The notes below the pieces were generated by a model. The model did not search any database. It was not told where the DNA came from and was given only the letters and a program-made list of their open reading frames with translations. Source: Cercophora sp. LCS_1 (Eukaryota > Ascomycota > Sordariomycetes > Sordariales > Lasiosphaeriaceae). Taken from it: DNA of 64,000 bases. The translations under genes and the position numbers were made by a program. Shown here piece after piece: positions 1 through 12,175 of this stretch; position 1 is the stretch's first letter, and the number at the start of each line of letters is the position of its first letter. The stretch spans positions 186,001 to 250,000 of the forward strand of contig JAPZLL010000012.1 of NCBI GenBank assembly GCA_036250225.1. The letters are read 5' to 3'.

Positions 1-464
1 GCCTCAACTGCGTCGGTAATAGCTTGCGGGAGGGTAATGTTCTGGCCGGTAAGGGTGATCAGGTGCTTGATATCGCCCGTGGTCTCGTTGAGCGCATGCT
101 CGGCCCAGTTGAAGGCAGGCTTGGTGCAGTCGCGCGATCCATTCTTGGGGGTGTAGCAGTAGCCCCAGAGACCAACGTCGTAGAGGTCGTAGAGACCAAG
201 GTCGGCGGCCGTGATGTTGCCCGAGCCCGAGCCGCTGTTGCTGCCAGTCGTCTCCGAGATGAGGTTGGGGTCGTGGAACTGCCTCGAGTTGATTAGGTTG
301 CTGACGGTTAAGGGCGAAATCGAGAGGTCGGTCGTGTTCACTCGGAACATGTACAACGACTTGTCGGCAACCCCCGCAAGACCAGCAACCAGCAATGCTA
401 TCAACGAGGCCACCGTGAGTGCGAATGGCAGCAGCACGCACACGAACCTCCCAAAGTTGGCCAT
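1..464 (-). CDS. SUR7/PalI-family plasma-membrane protein, N-terminal part (3' end outside window)
   Basis: The frame starts at the ATG whose complement is 462-464 and stays open for 154 codons to the left edge, so the C-terminus is missing. The protein begins MANFGRFVCVLLPFALTVAS, a hydrophobic first membrane segment of about residues 5-30, followed by a long presumed extracytoplasmic loop with several N-glycosylation sequons (NTT, NIT, NGS, NET). The loop carries GLWGYC followed by a further cysteine (RDC), matching the W-x-Y-C signature of fungal SUR7/PalI proteins. Known members have four membrane segments and act in eisosome-associated membrane domains or in pH signalling. Only the first segment is in view, so SUR7-like and PalI/RIM9-like members cannot be separated. 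The family call rests on topology plus the signature. Confidence 0.72.
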   Translation of the reverse strand, partial: MANFGRFVCVLLPFALTVASLIALLVAGLAGVADKSLYMFRVNTTDLSISPLTVSNLINSRQFHDPNLISETTGSNSGSGSGNITAADLGLYDLYDVGLWGYCYTPKNGSRDCTKPAFNWAEHALNETTGDIKHLITLTGQNITLPQAITDAVE

Positions 465-3400
465 TTTCGCGCTTTCGGGTCGTCGATCAAGGGACGGGAG
501 TGGGTAGGTTTTAGGAGCGAATGGTTCGGCCTAAAGGTAGGTTTAAGGTTACCTTTAGGGTCGGTCGGGTGCCTTCAGCGAGTGAACTGGGGAGGTCGTT
601 GGTGTGCGAAATACGTAGGAGGATGACGGAACAGGAGGACAGAGAGGTGAGCTGCAGATAAATAAGAACGAGAATAAACCCCAGCTCAATGCGCCTTTTG
701 CTGACCTTATTCTGCGAGCGCAAGACCACGAGCTGCGGTCGGGGCTAGCAAAGGCTGTGCTGTTCGGTGGCGCAATCCCGCCTTCCTGCGTTGCCCGCAG
801 CCCGCAGACGTAAGGGGCCCACTGCCGTCCCGGGGCTCAGCCCACTGAATTCGCACTGGGCAAGCTTCGCGTCGGGTTGGCTGTGGTCCCCTCCTCCAGA
901 CCCTTCTGACGGCCTCCTATGCCAAGAGCTGCCCACAACACCAGCCGTGCGACGCGTGTCAACCGTGCTTCGACACCGAACGCACAGTGGCTGATCCCTT
1001 CGTAGACAAGCAAACCCACGGCTTTGCGTGTCACTTTCACTTGCACCCGATGGTTGTCATCCGTTCGACACGCAATGGTAGCGAGCTTGGGTTGCAAGAA
1101 CTCTCACAGCGCATCAACGAAATTGCAGATCCCGGGGCGCGCCACAGGAGTGACAGGGTGCTGGCTTCCCCGTCGGAGGATCAGAAACGGCAAGCATCAC
1201 GATGCATGGCGGCCGAAGCCCTACCAACATCCCTTTCGGTCTGGCTTTGTGTTCTTCTGGCCCAGACCATGTAGATGGGATGCATAGAAGGCTCATTGAT
1301 GTCGTGTTGTTCTGTCAAACAACTGTTTTCTGACATTTCTTTCATCGCTACTGGCGCTTGAGTAAACCTCGTTTGTTCGTAAACGTAGTTCGACTTCCAA
1401 AGCCATTTTTGAATGCCCCACCCGAGCCCGATGAGGTCAGACTGAAACCCCGATCCTGGACGCTAGGCTGCAGCATTGGACCCTGAAGACCAGAAGCCCG
1501 AACCCTCTCGACTGCCAACCAAGGAGCTTGCCTGGCCTGCCGGATGCATTGTTGTGCGAGAGTCGATAACCGGCGGGGACAATGGGCCACTGAATCTCCA
1601 CCGCGACGGGCAAATGGCGGTTGAGTGGAATGATCAATTGGGAAAGAAAAAAGGTTGACAGGATCTGAAACCATTCGTGGCGGGCGGGGGGGGACGCGTT
1701 GAGATGCAGCTGCCAAGATAGCCGGGATGAGACTGGAATGGGGCTGAGCAGTTGGATCATCGTGGTGGGCTTGGTGTGTACAGTTAAAATATAGTTCCCG
1801 CAGAAAAAGACACTGATGAAACACATTTTCTGTGGTCCTCGCCCCTGATGTGGTGGCGGGGAGACCTTTTCGGGTCTAAAATTAGCGTGCCAGCTGGGCC
1901 TTCCAGCGTATCTGGGTCCAAGATGGCGGGATTTAGAGGTGGGGCGGCAGAGCGACACAATGGTGCCATGATGTCGCTCCGAAGATGCAGCATCTTGTCA
2001 CATGTGGGTGCTTCGATCAAACGCTTGTTCGCCGCGAGGGAGAGAAGCAGAGCACCCCGCGTCTTTGGTGAACTTTCGATGTTTGTTTAGATTTTGTTTA
2101 TTCCTTCGATCGAGGACCGAGACTCGGCTGCCGCTGCAGGCCACCAATCCCACAACTGTGACCCCCATTCAACGTGGGAATGTGTTGTTTTGCGGCCCGA
2201 TCGAATATGTAAACGTTGAAACCCGGTGGCTGAATGGGAATGGTACGTGGGGATATGTTGAAGGCTCGGGGCTCGGCCCCGATTCCCGGCCCTCCGTGCG
2301 ATCCGGGGCCGGTTCCGGTCTTGGGCCGCAACACAGCTGGTGCTCGGGTCTCCTCTAGTTTCCATCACCACCACAGAGGCGAAAAGCGCCAAAAGCCCCT
2401 TGGCTGCGGCCGATAATGCTATACACATCATCCGCATTCTCAAAACCCTTTCGCAGTTGTCCACGATGGCCTTTTGTCTCACGATAGAGCTCTTCGTTGG
2501 CACAGGCTATCGAGCCGTCTCTATCGTCGAGCTTTGGTGCCCAGGGAGATCGAATCAGCTTAGCTCTTGAGCATCGGTATGGCACACGTCCCACACTTAT
2601 TCCTGTGCGTCGCTTCACCGCTCCGAAAGGGATGTCTGAAGAGGTACTTTTAGGGTCATGTGGCCAACCTCATCCTATTTGGTCAATACCCGCTGTTGAC
2701 AACCCTTGCCGACGAGGCTCGATATCCATTACCTAAGTCTGCTTGTCAGTTCAGACAACGGATGAGGGTCCATGAAAAACAATTCTGCGGGATGGGGGTT
2801 TTGCATGGGAAGAGACGATGTGGTGAGTCAAGATAGGCGCCGATACTCGCGAGCTGTTGGCGTGACTGAAGTGTGTTTCCGAGACGGTTGCGATAAGTCC
2901 CCCGCAATGCCGCCACTGAAACCAGCGAAGAAGGAACGGTGTCTCGGCTGCGAACATGGGCTAGCGACTTCCGGCAACCGTAAGCGGGGCGAAAGGGGAC
3001 ATGGAAAGTATAACAACAAATGCCCAGGAGAACCGGAGGTCGAGGCGACGAATTCGAATGCATTTGGAGCTCATCACTGATGCAAGGTAACCGGCGAGGT
3101 CCAGATTGTTCGCCCCCACTACCCAGCGTCTCCCAGCGACAAACCAGCCCGATTGTCAGGGAAGGGCACGTGCACCTGTTTGCGGACCATTTCTTTGGGG
3201 CAGTTGCTTCCCATTGACGCAACAAGTTGTTGAGACACCGTTTTGCCTTGGACAGATCCAGCAACACCCTCCTTTCAAAATCGAGCGCTTTTCACGAATA
3301 TCAATCGACTGGCGAACTGCTGCTCGTCCAAGCGGGCCGATTCGTGTCACCTCAATTGACAGCGACCGGGCCGCCAGAGTGCCAGTCTTTCCCGACTGGA

Positions 3401-4487
3401 AAGCCGCAATCGTCATCAACCTCATCCGCGGTCAGCCTCATCAGATCGACAGGAACTTGACCAAACATCCGAGACTTCCCCGCCATCCCATCCTGCCCCA
3501 GCTCCTCCCCGTTGTGCTACTGCAACGCTGTCTCGCATTTTGAGAACCTCACCAACCTCTCGTCGCCTTCCCACCTCTAACGACGTGTTGAGTGCCCCTC
3601 CAGGTCCTCACCATCTCCTGCCAAGCCCCAGTCCCGCCGTGCGGTGGCAAAGTCGTGCTCGAAACAAGACCAAGTCCAGAATCGCGTAGACACGGTCGCT
3701 TCTCTTGTCACCTCACCAATTCACTCCTCGTCACCCTTCCGACGTTTTCGATTCGGACACGGCACAACCCCAAGCTCGGGTTTTGCGCACGCGATCCGAC
3801 ACCGAAACTGTAACCTTGGCTTGGCACATTAGACCGGCAGGTTTTTCACTCCTCGGCCTAACCTTGCACTTATCGCTGGTAAGTTTCTCTGTCCCGTCCT
3901 CTTTGCCGAATTCACTTCGCCGCAATCGTTGGCATCGTTCCTTCCATCCCAATCTCGAGTCTCTGCACGCGCCAAAGCCGATCTCGTCCGCGCTGCATTC
4001 GCTCCTTCTGACTCGGTCTGGGGAAGCGAGGCTGACATCATACCTTGCAAAAATCAGGTCCCGTCGTGCAGCGAAAGCCTTCCGCTCCGTTGCGCCTTCC
4101 CTCTCCTCCGCCTCCCGATATCACCGTTCCTAACGCCGGCATCGCTGCGTTACTAATCGAGGCTTTTCGCTCCCCTCAATAACCTCGCGCACCTATCACC
4201 TCGATACTGGGCACATTGCGCCCCTTAGTCTTCGAAAACGGCGCCATCATCGCGACGTCGTTCCACCACCGCTACCCTCCTCCTCTCCTGCCTGGACCGC
4301 CTCTACCACCCTCCCTAGGACTGCGGGGTACATCGAGACTTTTTTTCTTTACGAGACGGGTGCTGCGGTAGGCTGTGTGGACATTCAGAGGCGATCTTGC
4401 CGAAGCCACAGACCTGACACGCGCACACCGTCCAGCCCCTCACCTTCTCCATCCAGAGTCGTTCTAACGTCCTGACATTGAGAAACA
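465..4487. other. Non-coding stretch and long PPZ1 leader
   Basis: No gene could be supported here. Open frames are short, overlap on both strands and lack recognisable domains. The left part should hold the promoter of the SUR7-like gene. From about 3500 to 4480 the + strand becomes pyrimidine-rich, as is common in long fungal 5' leaders. A possible leader intron donor (GGTAAGTTTC) lies near 3878, and a branch-like CTAAC plus AG occurs about 20 bases before the PPZ1 ATG. Whether they are used is unknown. Confidence 0.5.
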
Positions 4488-6194
4488 ATGGGCAACCAAC
4501 CATCCAAGGATTCCGGCGCCGGGTCTTCCAAGTCCGCTACCAACGGTGACCGCGCTGGGCCCGACCTTCAATCGTTTCCGTCTTTTAGCAAGTCAGAGAC
4601 CAAAGAGTCCACCCGCTCGTTCCGGTCGCTCCGGTCCAAGATTCCCGGTTCAGGAAAGACGGACAGCCCGCGAAGCTCTACCATTTTACCCAACGGGGAC
4701 TTGCTGGAGAAACCGGATACCACTATCAAGACTGGGAAGAGCGGAAAGTCGCCGCTCACCCGGACGGGACGATCCGACTCTCTCCCCACACCCACCTCAC
4801 CTTCCTCCGATGATGCGGCCACGCTAAACTCGCCCGTGGTTGATGACCAGCCCCCGCCGTCACCCATTCAATCCAACTCAATGAAGGCGGGGGTTCACGA
4901 TGTATCTGCTGCGCAGGCAAGCGGCGAAGTTGACCACGTGTCGGATCAGCCGCCCTCGGGAGCCGGCAATGCGGCTTTGCCTGGACAACCAGGCAAATCC
5001 ATTCTTGTGAAGCGCGAGAACATGATCAACCCCGTGATCAAGGACGGACCCCAGGAGTCTCCCAAGGATGACCCGGCCACAGCTGTTACTATCAGCGACA
5101 TCAAGGACATTGACTTGGACGATTTCATCAAGCGGCTTCTCGATGCCGGCTATGCTGGGAAGGTTACTAAGTCTGTCTGCCTCAAGAATGCCGAGATCAC
5201 GGCCATTTGCCAGCGTGCCCGCGAAGTCTTTCTCAGACAGCCTGCCCTTTTGGAACTGGATGCTCCTGTCAAGGTTGTTGGCGACGTCCATGGTCAGTAC
5301 ACTGATCTGATCCGCATGTTCGAAATGTGTGGATTTCCGCCAAACTCCAACTTCCTATTCCTCGGAGATTACGTTGACCGTGGCAAGCAGTCGCTGGAGA
5401 CAATTCTCCTCCTTCTCTGCTACAAGCTCAAGTATCCGGAGAACTTCTTTCTCCTCCGTGGCAACCACGAATGCGCTAATGTCACACGTGTCTACGGCTT
5501 TTACGATGAGTGTAAGCGAAGGTGCAATGTTAAGATCTGGAAAACCTTCATCGACACGTTCAACACGCTGCCAATCGCCGCTATCGTTGCCGACAAGATC
5601 TTCTGCGTCCACGGAGGCCTGTCTCCGGCCCTCAGCCACATGGATGACATCCGCAACATCGCTCGTCCGACCGACGTTCCAGACTATGGGCTGTTGAACG
5701 ACCTGCTTTGGTCTGACCCTGCGGAGATGGAGCAAGACTGGGAATCCAATGAACGAGGAGTTAGTTACTGTTTCGGGAAGAAGGTCATTACGGATTTCCT
5801 AGCGACCCATGACTTTGACTTGGTCTGCCGGGCACACATGGTAGTCGAGGACGGTTACGAGTTCTTCAATGACCGTGTTCTGGTCACTGTCTTCAGTGCA
5901 CCTAACGTAGGTGGATTTGATCCCGTGGTATTGGCCTGGAAGCTAACCTCTGAATAGTACTGCGGCGAGTTTGACAACTGGGGTGCCGTCATGTCCGTGT
6001 CGGCAGAGCTCCTCTGCAGCTTTGAGTTGCTCAAGCCTCTGGACTCGAACGCTCTCAAGAGTCACATCAAGAAGGGCAGAAACAAGCGGAACCAGCTGCT
6101 CAACAGCCCTGTAAGTTCTGCCACTCACCTGACAAGCAGATACACTGCTAACATTTCAACCCAGCCCGCTAGCGTCTACCCCCAAAGCGTCTAA
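4488..6194 (+). CDS. PPZ1: Serine/threonine protein phosphatase PPZ1-type (PP1-like catalytic subunit)
   Basis: Three exons, 4488-5906, 5958-6110 and 6165-6194, give 533 aa. Both introns (51 and 54 bp) have GTAGGT/GTAAGT donors and GCTAAC branch sites. Splicing restores the PP1 motif SAPN-YCGEFDN, which the unspliced frame breaks. Residues 1 to about 210 are Ser/Thr/Pro-rich and disordered, and start MGNQPSK, a myristoylation signal at Gly2. The catalytic domain holds the metal-binding motifs GDVHGQY (about residue 265), GDYVDRG and RGNHE (about residue 324). A PP1 fold behind a long Ser-rich tail identifies the fungal Z-type phosphatase, known for roles in cation homeostasis and cell-wall integrity and regulated by Hal3-type subunits. 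Length and architecture are normal for filamentous fungi. Confidence 0.95.
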
Positions 6195-7482
6195 GCGGGG
6201 GAGCGAAGTGTAGATGGTTGATATTGACCTGCCAAACAGGTCGAGAATAAAGCCATTAGGCCGAGAAGCGCCAAGTCCCCTCCACCAAAATAGGCATGTC
6301 AAGGTCGATTTTCAGGGTATGGGCAGAGCAAACGAGCAGCTGCCCGCTGGAGAAGCAAGACCTCGACAGGCGGAACAGCATGATGCAGCACGTCAAAGAC
6401 TTTCGGTTCTGTCTCTGAGAGTACTGAGACATTACTGCTAATGACGGGCGGGTGGTACTGATCCCGCCAGTGTCGGATTATTGGACATTGCCGCGTTTCC
6501 TTCTGGGTCTTCCTGGAACGGTCTCCTAGTTGGAACACGCTGTCCCTGGTACTTGCCATGCGTGTCCTTTGGCGACCCCCGTCTGTTATATCTGACCGCG
6601 CCGCCTTCTTTTTATCCCACAGACGTTAATAATTCTGCCGGCAAGACAGAGAAACAGCTCATCGAGTCTGCATCTGGGATTTCCTACTGCTTAGTTTTAC
6701 CTAGGAGGCCAACACGAACTGTCTTGAAAAAGCAAAAATCATGTCTCTCCTCTCTAAACTCTGTCTGTGTCTTTTTGTCCGAGTCCCCGTCTCTCTTGAG
6801 TTTTTCTGTCTCTACCGCGGAGTCTCTAAGCATTTCAGCGTGTGAGTGTCTGGTTGGGGTGGGATGTTCTGTATATGTGGATGGGATGACGGTGGTGGTG
6901 ATTGAAGTGTGCATGTTTTTGTATTTCGGGCATGATGTGGTTGATGTTGTACGGGGAACACGAGTGCTAGCGATTTGCGGAGTCCGGTGTTAATTCTAGT
7001 GTGTTCCATGTTACCACAAGTGATTGGGCCTTTCTTTGCTTCTGCGATCAAGCTTATGATTGCGTTCGGGTTTTGCCTCCTTGGACCAGCCAGGGAACGT
7101 CAGCGCAGACAGTTATGCACCTCGATAGAGCGGGAGCAAAAGCAGGAAGCCCAGATATTATACTCGTAGTTTCATACAACTATGTATACATGGAGCAAAA
7201 GACGTCCCCTGAAATCCATAGCTGAACAATTAATTGATTGCCCCGTCTGTCCTCTGACGCCTTTCGCCCAATCCTACAAGAATGAAAAGCACCATCCTCC
7301 CTAACCCCATCAAAGACCGCTAGGCCTGTTGGGCCCAAAGCAATTAGTAGTGGTTTCAGAGATGGCTGTACTGTGCCTGGCAACAACAACAGCCGATAAC
7401 TCCCTCCGCGAACCATAAGGACCCGGCCACTGTGTCTCTTCCTCCGTTGAGGGCGAAAAGACTATGTCTACTAGTCTGCTCC
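6195..7482. other. Convergent intergenic region (3' ends of PPZ1 and KMT6)
   Basis: The region lies between two converging genes and probably holds both 3' UTRs. It is T-rich on the + strand around 6600-6900. The frames seen here are short and without family resemblance. No RNA gene was recognised. Confidence 0.5.
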
Positions 7483-10400
7483 CTAAGCATCCTCGACCCT
7501 GTACCGAAGCGGTTTCTGCCTCTTCCGCGCTTGGCGATCCACGACATCGTCATCGTCGTCGTCATCATCGTCGTCGACCAGTTGGAAGTGGTCTTGGCGG
7601 TATGGGTAAGCACTGCCCCCGGCCCCGTTTACAGTACCACTGGCTGCGACACTTGCCGGGCTCTGTGTGTCCATCTCCCCCGCCTTTCTCTTCCGTGCCG
7701 TCGCCGTCGCCGCCGTCGCCGTTTCACCGGCGCCACTGGGTGGGTTTCGTTCGAGCCCGCGTTGCCGACCTGCACGTGCCGTGGCCATAAGCGGCACGTC
7801 GTCAGAGTCAGTACTGGGGCTGCCCTTACCATCATTCCCGGCGGTGATGCCATTCTCACCACCGCCTTCCTTAGAGGTAGTAATACTGGTGCTAGGCTTG
7901 GGGTGCTTGGGTTTGCGGCCTGCACCGGGACGGGCGCCGCCGCGCTTGGACGTCTTCTTCGGGGGTTGGCTGGGTGATTGCTTGATCGTGACGCCAAAGT
8001 CAGATCCGGAGCCGCCGTTAGCTTGCTTGGTCTGACGACGTCGACTGGGCGTATCGAGAGCCCCAGGGGGGCTGGTGCTTTGGCTGTCGCTGATCTCGGT
8101 GCCAGCATATGACTCTCCAGGAACGAGCTTCTTCTTCCTGCCAGCGCCAGGGCGACGACCGCCTCGCTTCTTACGCTTGCGTGCCGAGTGCTCTGCCCAC
8201 TCAACCTGGTCGTCCTCGTCGTCGGGTATGCCCGCTTTCCAGTCGGTGGGGTCGTCATCTTCGTCGAATTCGTCCAAGGCCTTCTTCTTGCCACGCTGAG
8301 TTGTGCCTTTACGGGCAGTGGTGTCACGCTTGCCGGTGACTTTGCGCTTTCCTTGAGCGCCCTGGCTGGGCTGGTCCTCGTTCTCCTCGAGCAGCTTCTT
8401 GGTGAGGTTAGGGAAATTCTCGCCGTAGTTGAAGAACAGCTCCTCGCCGGCCTTGATATCACGCATGGCCACAAACTTGATCCTGAACTCATGGTTGACA
8501 TACATAATCTTCGGCATGATGTTCTGGCCTCGTTTGTCACGCTCGTCTGCGTGGTTGATGTATCGGCTCAAGTTGCCATACATGGCGGCGTCAACCCAGG
8601 TGCCCTCGAGGTCAAGCAGTGTAAACAGGTACGATGCCGGTGGTTTCTCATCGAACACGTCACCGCGGCGGGCTTCGCGTCGGACTCCCTCGTCGTGGGT
8701 GATCAGCTCGCCAGTGTACTCAATGACAAACTCGTCCTGGGCAATGTCCTCGGCCGTGTACAGACCATATCCGCAGCCCTCGAGCTGGGATCGGCCAAGC
8801 AGAAGGACCTTGTTGGAGCCGCGCTGGAGTGACACGTTCTGGCAACCCGTTGAGTGGAGGTGGTCATCCTGGGCATATTCAGGATCGGCCCTCTTGTTGG
8901 CTCCACACCCCTGGCATAGAACAGGATCGCACTCTCGGTTGAGCTGTACACAGATGCAGGGCTTGCCTTCCTTTTGACGTTGGAGACATGTCTTGCCAGA
9001 CGAGTGGCAAGCGCAACCCGTAAACTTGATGGCGCACTCCTCGACCGTGCATGAACAGAGGCGATCGCAGAGGATCGCCCGCGGTCGTGCCGAAGCGCAA
9101 GGACACCCATTAGCAGCCGTGCATGGGCCGTCGTGATGGCACGGATCCGTAATCTCTCGCAATGAGTGTTCATGCGTGACCGTATAGTCTTGCCAGTCTC
9201 CGATCAACTGCTTCTTCTTCCGGTCGTACCACGGAACCGGCTTGACCTTGAGGCTCTCATCGCGGAGCTCCACCTCGGGCAGTTTCAGGTCCAGCTCCTT
9301 GAATTTGCGATATACGTCCCAGCACTTCCGCCCCAGCACAGCGGCCACGAAACAATAAGCCTTGAGGGTTGTGCTGTATCCAATCGTGGCAAAGGTGGAT
9401 TTCAGAACCCAAATCTCGTTCTCAGCCCATTCTTTCACCGGGTGAGCCGGATTACCAACATCGTAGTTGCGGTAGCAGTCGTTTCGGCAAGGTTGATGAT
9501 GGACTCCTTTGGTATCGGCGTTCTCGTTGTCCTTTTGGGCCTGACGCTGGGCCTTCCACTTTGTCTTCAAGGTCCACGGGATGCCACCAACTGAGTCGAG
9601 TGAGAAGGCGCCCTTATTGTTATCGTTATCAAAGTCGCCATGCTCGCAGTCGTAGCTGAAGCAAATCAAACAGCCGAGGATCGAGTAGCTTGCCAGATGG
9701 GACTCGACACCAGGTACCAGCTCGGTGTTCTTGTACCGGCTCACACTTGGCGTGTCCTTGGTTCTCTTATTGTCGATCGTGGCCTTGAGCTTCTTGTCAA
9801 GAAGGAGGACATCCTGCAACGTGACACGCGGAGACTTGGAGGGATCGTCAAAGATTTTGTCGAACGCCTCGGTGAACATACTAGCGCCTTTGGAGGCGTG
9901 CGGTGACTCGGCGTCCTGTCTGTATGAGTTGAGGATTGATGTTCTCTGTGAGGGCGTGATGGCGGACGACTTTTGCTGAGGGGTGACAGCATCGTTGGCA
10001 TCCCCGAGTTGCAGTGCCATGTAACGGATGAGCGCCGACTTGGTACAGCCGTCGATCTCGAGCTTCTGCAGCCAGCGGTCCAGGTACGACGATAGTCTCG
10101 CAGCCTGCTCGTTGCGCTTCCGCTTGTGGTACTTCTGTGTCTTGTCCTGGGTCTTAAATCCGGACTGAGTGTCCATTTTATCCAGCTCAGTAAGCCACAT
10201 ACTATATTGGCGCTCCTCAGCCGAGTTCGGATCCACGTCCCGGAGATGGGGGACAAAGTTGAGCTGCGAATGCGCCGCAAGAATGTTTTTGCGGATCTCG
10301 ACATGGTGAAACCTGTACCCCGGTACCTCTTCTTTGATTGACTTGAGAGGTATGACTGGGAACGTAGACTTCTTCCCCGAGCCCTTTGATTTTCCACTCT

Positions 10401-11233
10401 CAGAATGTTGCTGTTTGGCCGTTAGAAGTTTTGATTACACAAACAGCACTGCGGGCAAAAGTGAACCAGCTTACCTTGAACTTGACGGCCATTGTCTTGG
10501 TGCCTTCTGGAAGGGGCACGCCCGGATCCAGCGAAAGAGATTTCATGCCAGCGAAATGGTCAACCGGGCTCAGGTGCCTCTTCCCCGGAGCTTTTGACTC
10601 GGTGTCCTCGAGCAAATACTCTACGAGCCGCGTATGATCCCTCTCAACATCCTCCACGAAAGAAGTGAGAGTCAAGGCGATCTTATCGACACTCCAATCC
10701 ATCTTCCTTGGGGTTTGCGTCTTGGGAGTGTGCTGCTGAAGTGGCTGGTGGTGAGACGTCTGTGGGGCGGGGCTCTGAAGAGGGTCCTGGGCCTGATTTA
10801 GACTTTTGGGTGGATGGAAATACGTCTGGGGTGGCAGCGAATACGGTTGAGCGGTCCTGTCCAGTATGGGTGGCAGTTGCGGCTGTGTTTGCACCTGGGC
10901 CTGGAACTGCGGCTGTTGGACTGGGGACCTTTCCAGCAATTGCGCGATGCTCGAGATCTTGGCTGCCTTAGTGGGTGTCTCCTGGGCGTTATCAAGTTGA
11001 GCACTCGGTTTGTTTCCCGAGGACGCAGCCGACAACGACCCGAGCCAGCCAGCACCTCCTTGCGTCGCTCGCGGGGGTACCCCGAAGGAGGTGTGTGTGG
11101 ATGCCCTGTGTGCTGTCGGATTCCACGGCGACGAAGGTTCGGATCGCCGCGGTGCCGGACCGGCTGCGACAATGACCAGGTCATCTTCAGAGAGGGTGTC
11201 GTCTTGCGTCAAATCCACGGTGACCGGAGCCAT
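7483..11233 (-). CDS. KMT6: EZH-type (PRC2) histone H3K27 methyltransferase
   Basis: Two exons on the minus strand, 11233-10475 and 10410-7483, separated by a 64-bp intron (GTAAGC donor, TCTAAC branch, CAG acceptor), give 1228 aa. The join yields a run conserved among fungal EZH proteins (FHHVEIRKNIL then FVPHLRD). A cysteine-rich CXC domain lies at about residues 675-770 (starting CHHDGPC, with ICVQLNRECDP). The SET domain at about 785-925 contains GYGLYTAEDI, SRYINHAD and EELFFNYGENF. This order is that of the PRC2 catalytic subunit (KMT6, Neurospora SET-7), which methylates H3 Lys27 in facultative heterochromatin. About 300 residues follow the SET domain, acidic and basic, with two RPGAGRK blocks (near 1004 and 1079) and a poly-Asp run near the C-terminus. 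The start at 11233 has A at -3 and G at +4. The same frame opens further upstream to an ATG at 11410, which has weaker context. Confidence 0.93.
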
Positions 11234-12175
11234 GCTGCTCTCTCCCAGGCGGGTGCCACATGAGCCACCGGCTTCCTGTGTGCCGCCTTTGTCTGGTGTT
11301 CCGCTCGAGTTTTGTTGCCGCTTTGACTTTTCCTGTGCAGTGGAATCACTGCCTGAGATAAAAGCAGATGCCACCTCACCTATGAACTCCAAAGTTCCCT
11401 CCCAGAACATAGGCGGGTGGCTTCCTATGAGTGCTGTTGGACAGAGGTGAAAAGGTGATGGGTTTCCTGTCTTGCATTAAATTTCGTGATGAGACGCGGT
11501 CACGACGACGCGGTTCTGGCCTTCCAAGAGGGAGCGATTGGCGGTCGAGCCAAGACATTAGTTCTGCCAAGCCACCCCACATGCTTCTACCCAGTATATC
11601 CCCAATCCGTTGCATGAATCTAACAAAGCAATCCACATGATCAGTTGAGACTCACCACGGCTCTCTTTGGCTCGGGACATCTCATCTTGAACGAAGAGAT
11701 CATATACATATTTAAATTTAATACCCGATGTTTGGATTGTAGGGCTTGGCAAGTTGAGTAATCCGTTTGCCTTGATGTCTCCTGGCACGTGAGGCAGCAA
11801 CGCTGTAAACGATCATTGCCGGTCTCCGCTGCACCCACCCCATCCAACAAGCCAGAGCGGCAAGGCAAAGACATCGACGTCATTTGGTTGGTTTGGACTT
11901 GCAAAGGCCGTTCGCATTCAAACATAAACCAACAACCATCCCAACTCCCTGTCGCAAAGCCTCGTGGCCTCTGCATCCTTGTATCTTACTCTCCCCTCAG
12001 CCTGTGTCGTCCTCCCCGTTGGTCTACCGTACATCGACGTGTTGAGTCCGATTGTTGTCTTTCGGCGCGGCCTAAAGTCAGCGACAGCATCCGTCACCCG
12101 ATTCTGACCCGAGCAACGACGCCCCTCTAGAATCCGCAAATCGTCAAACCACAAAGCATTCAACGGGCCGTCACA
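11234..12175. promoter_or_regulatory. Divergent promoter region KMT6 / PIL1
   Basis: The sequence between the two divergent start codons must contain both promoters. The part next to KMT6 (11234-11410) is open in the KMT6 frame and could be coding if the upstream ATG is used. The PIL1 side (about 11860-12175) is C/T-rich as expected of a leader. No specific binding site was recognised. Confidence 0.5.

Noticed and set aside
1348..1958. Two overlapping 158- and 173-codon frames on the minus strand
   Set aside because: No family resemblance, neighbouring stops in all related phases, and no splice pattern that joins them.
7629..8540. 303-codon frame overlapping the KMT6 tail in another phase
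   Set aside because: Shadow of the strongly biased coding sequence (Ser/Arg/Pro/Thr-rich translation). The KMT6 frame is clearly the real one.
10400..10474. End of the upstream KMT6 frame as a separate short protein
   Set aside because: The last 24 codons of that frame are the 64-bp intron, which has a good donor, branch site and acceptor. Splicing restores the conserved EZH N-terminus.
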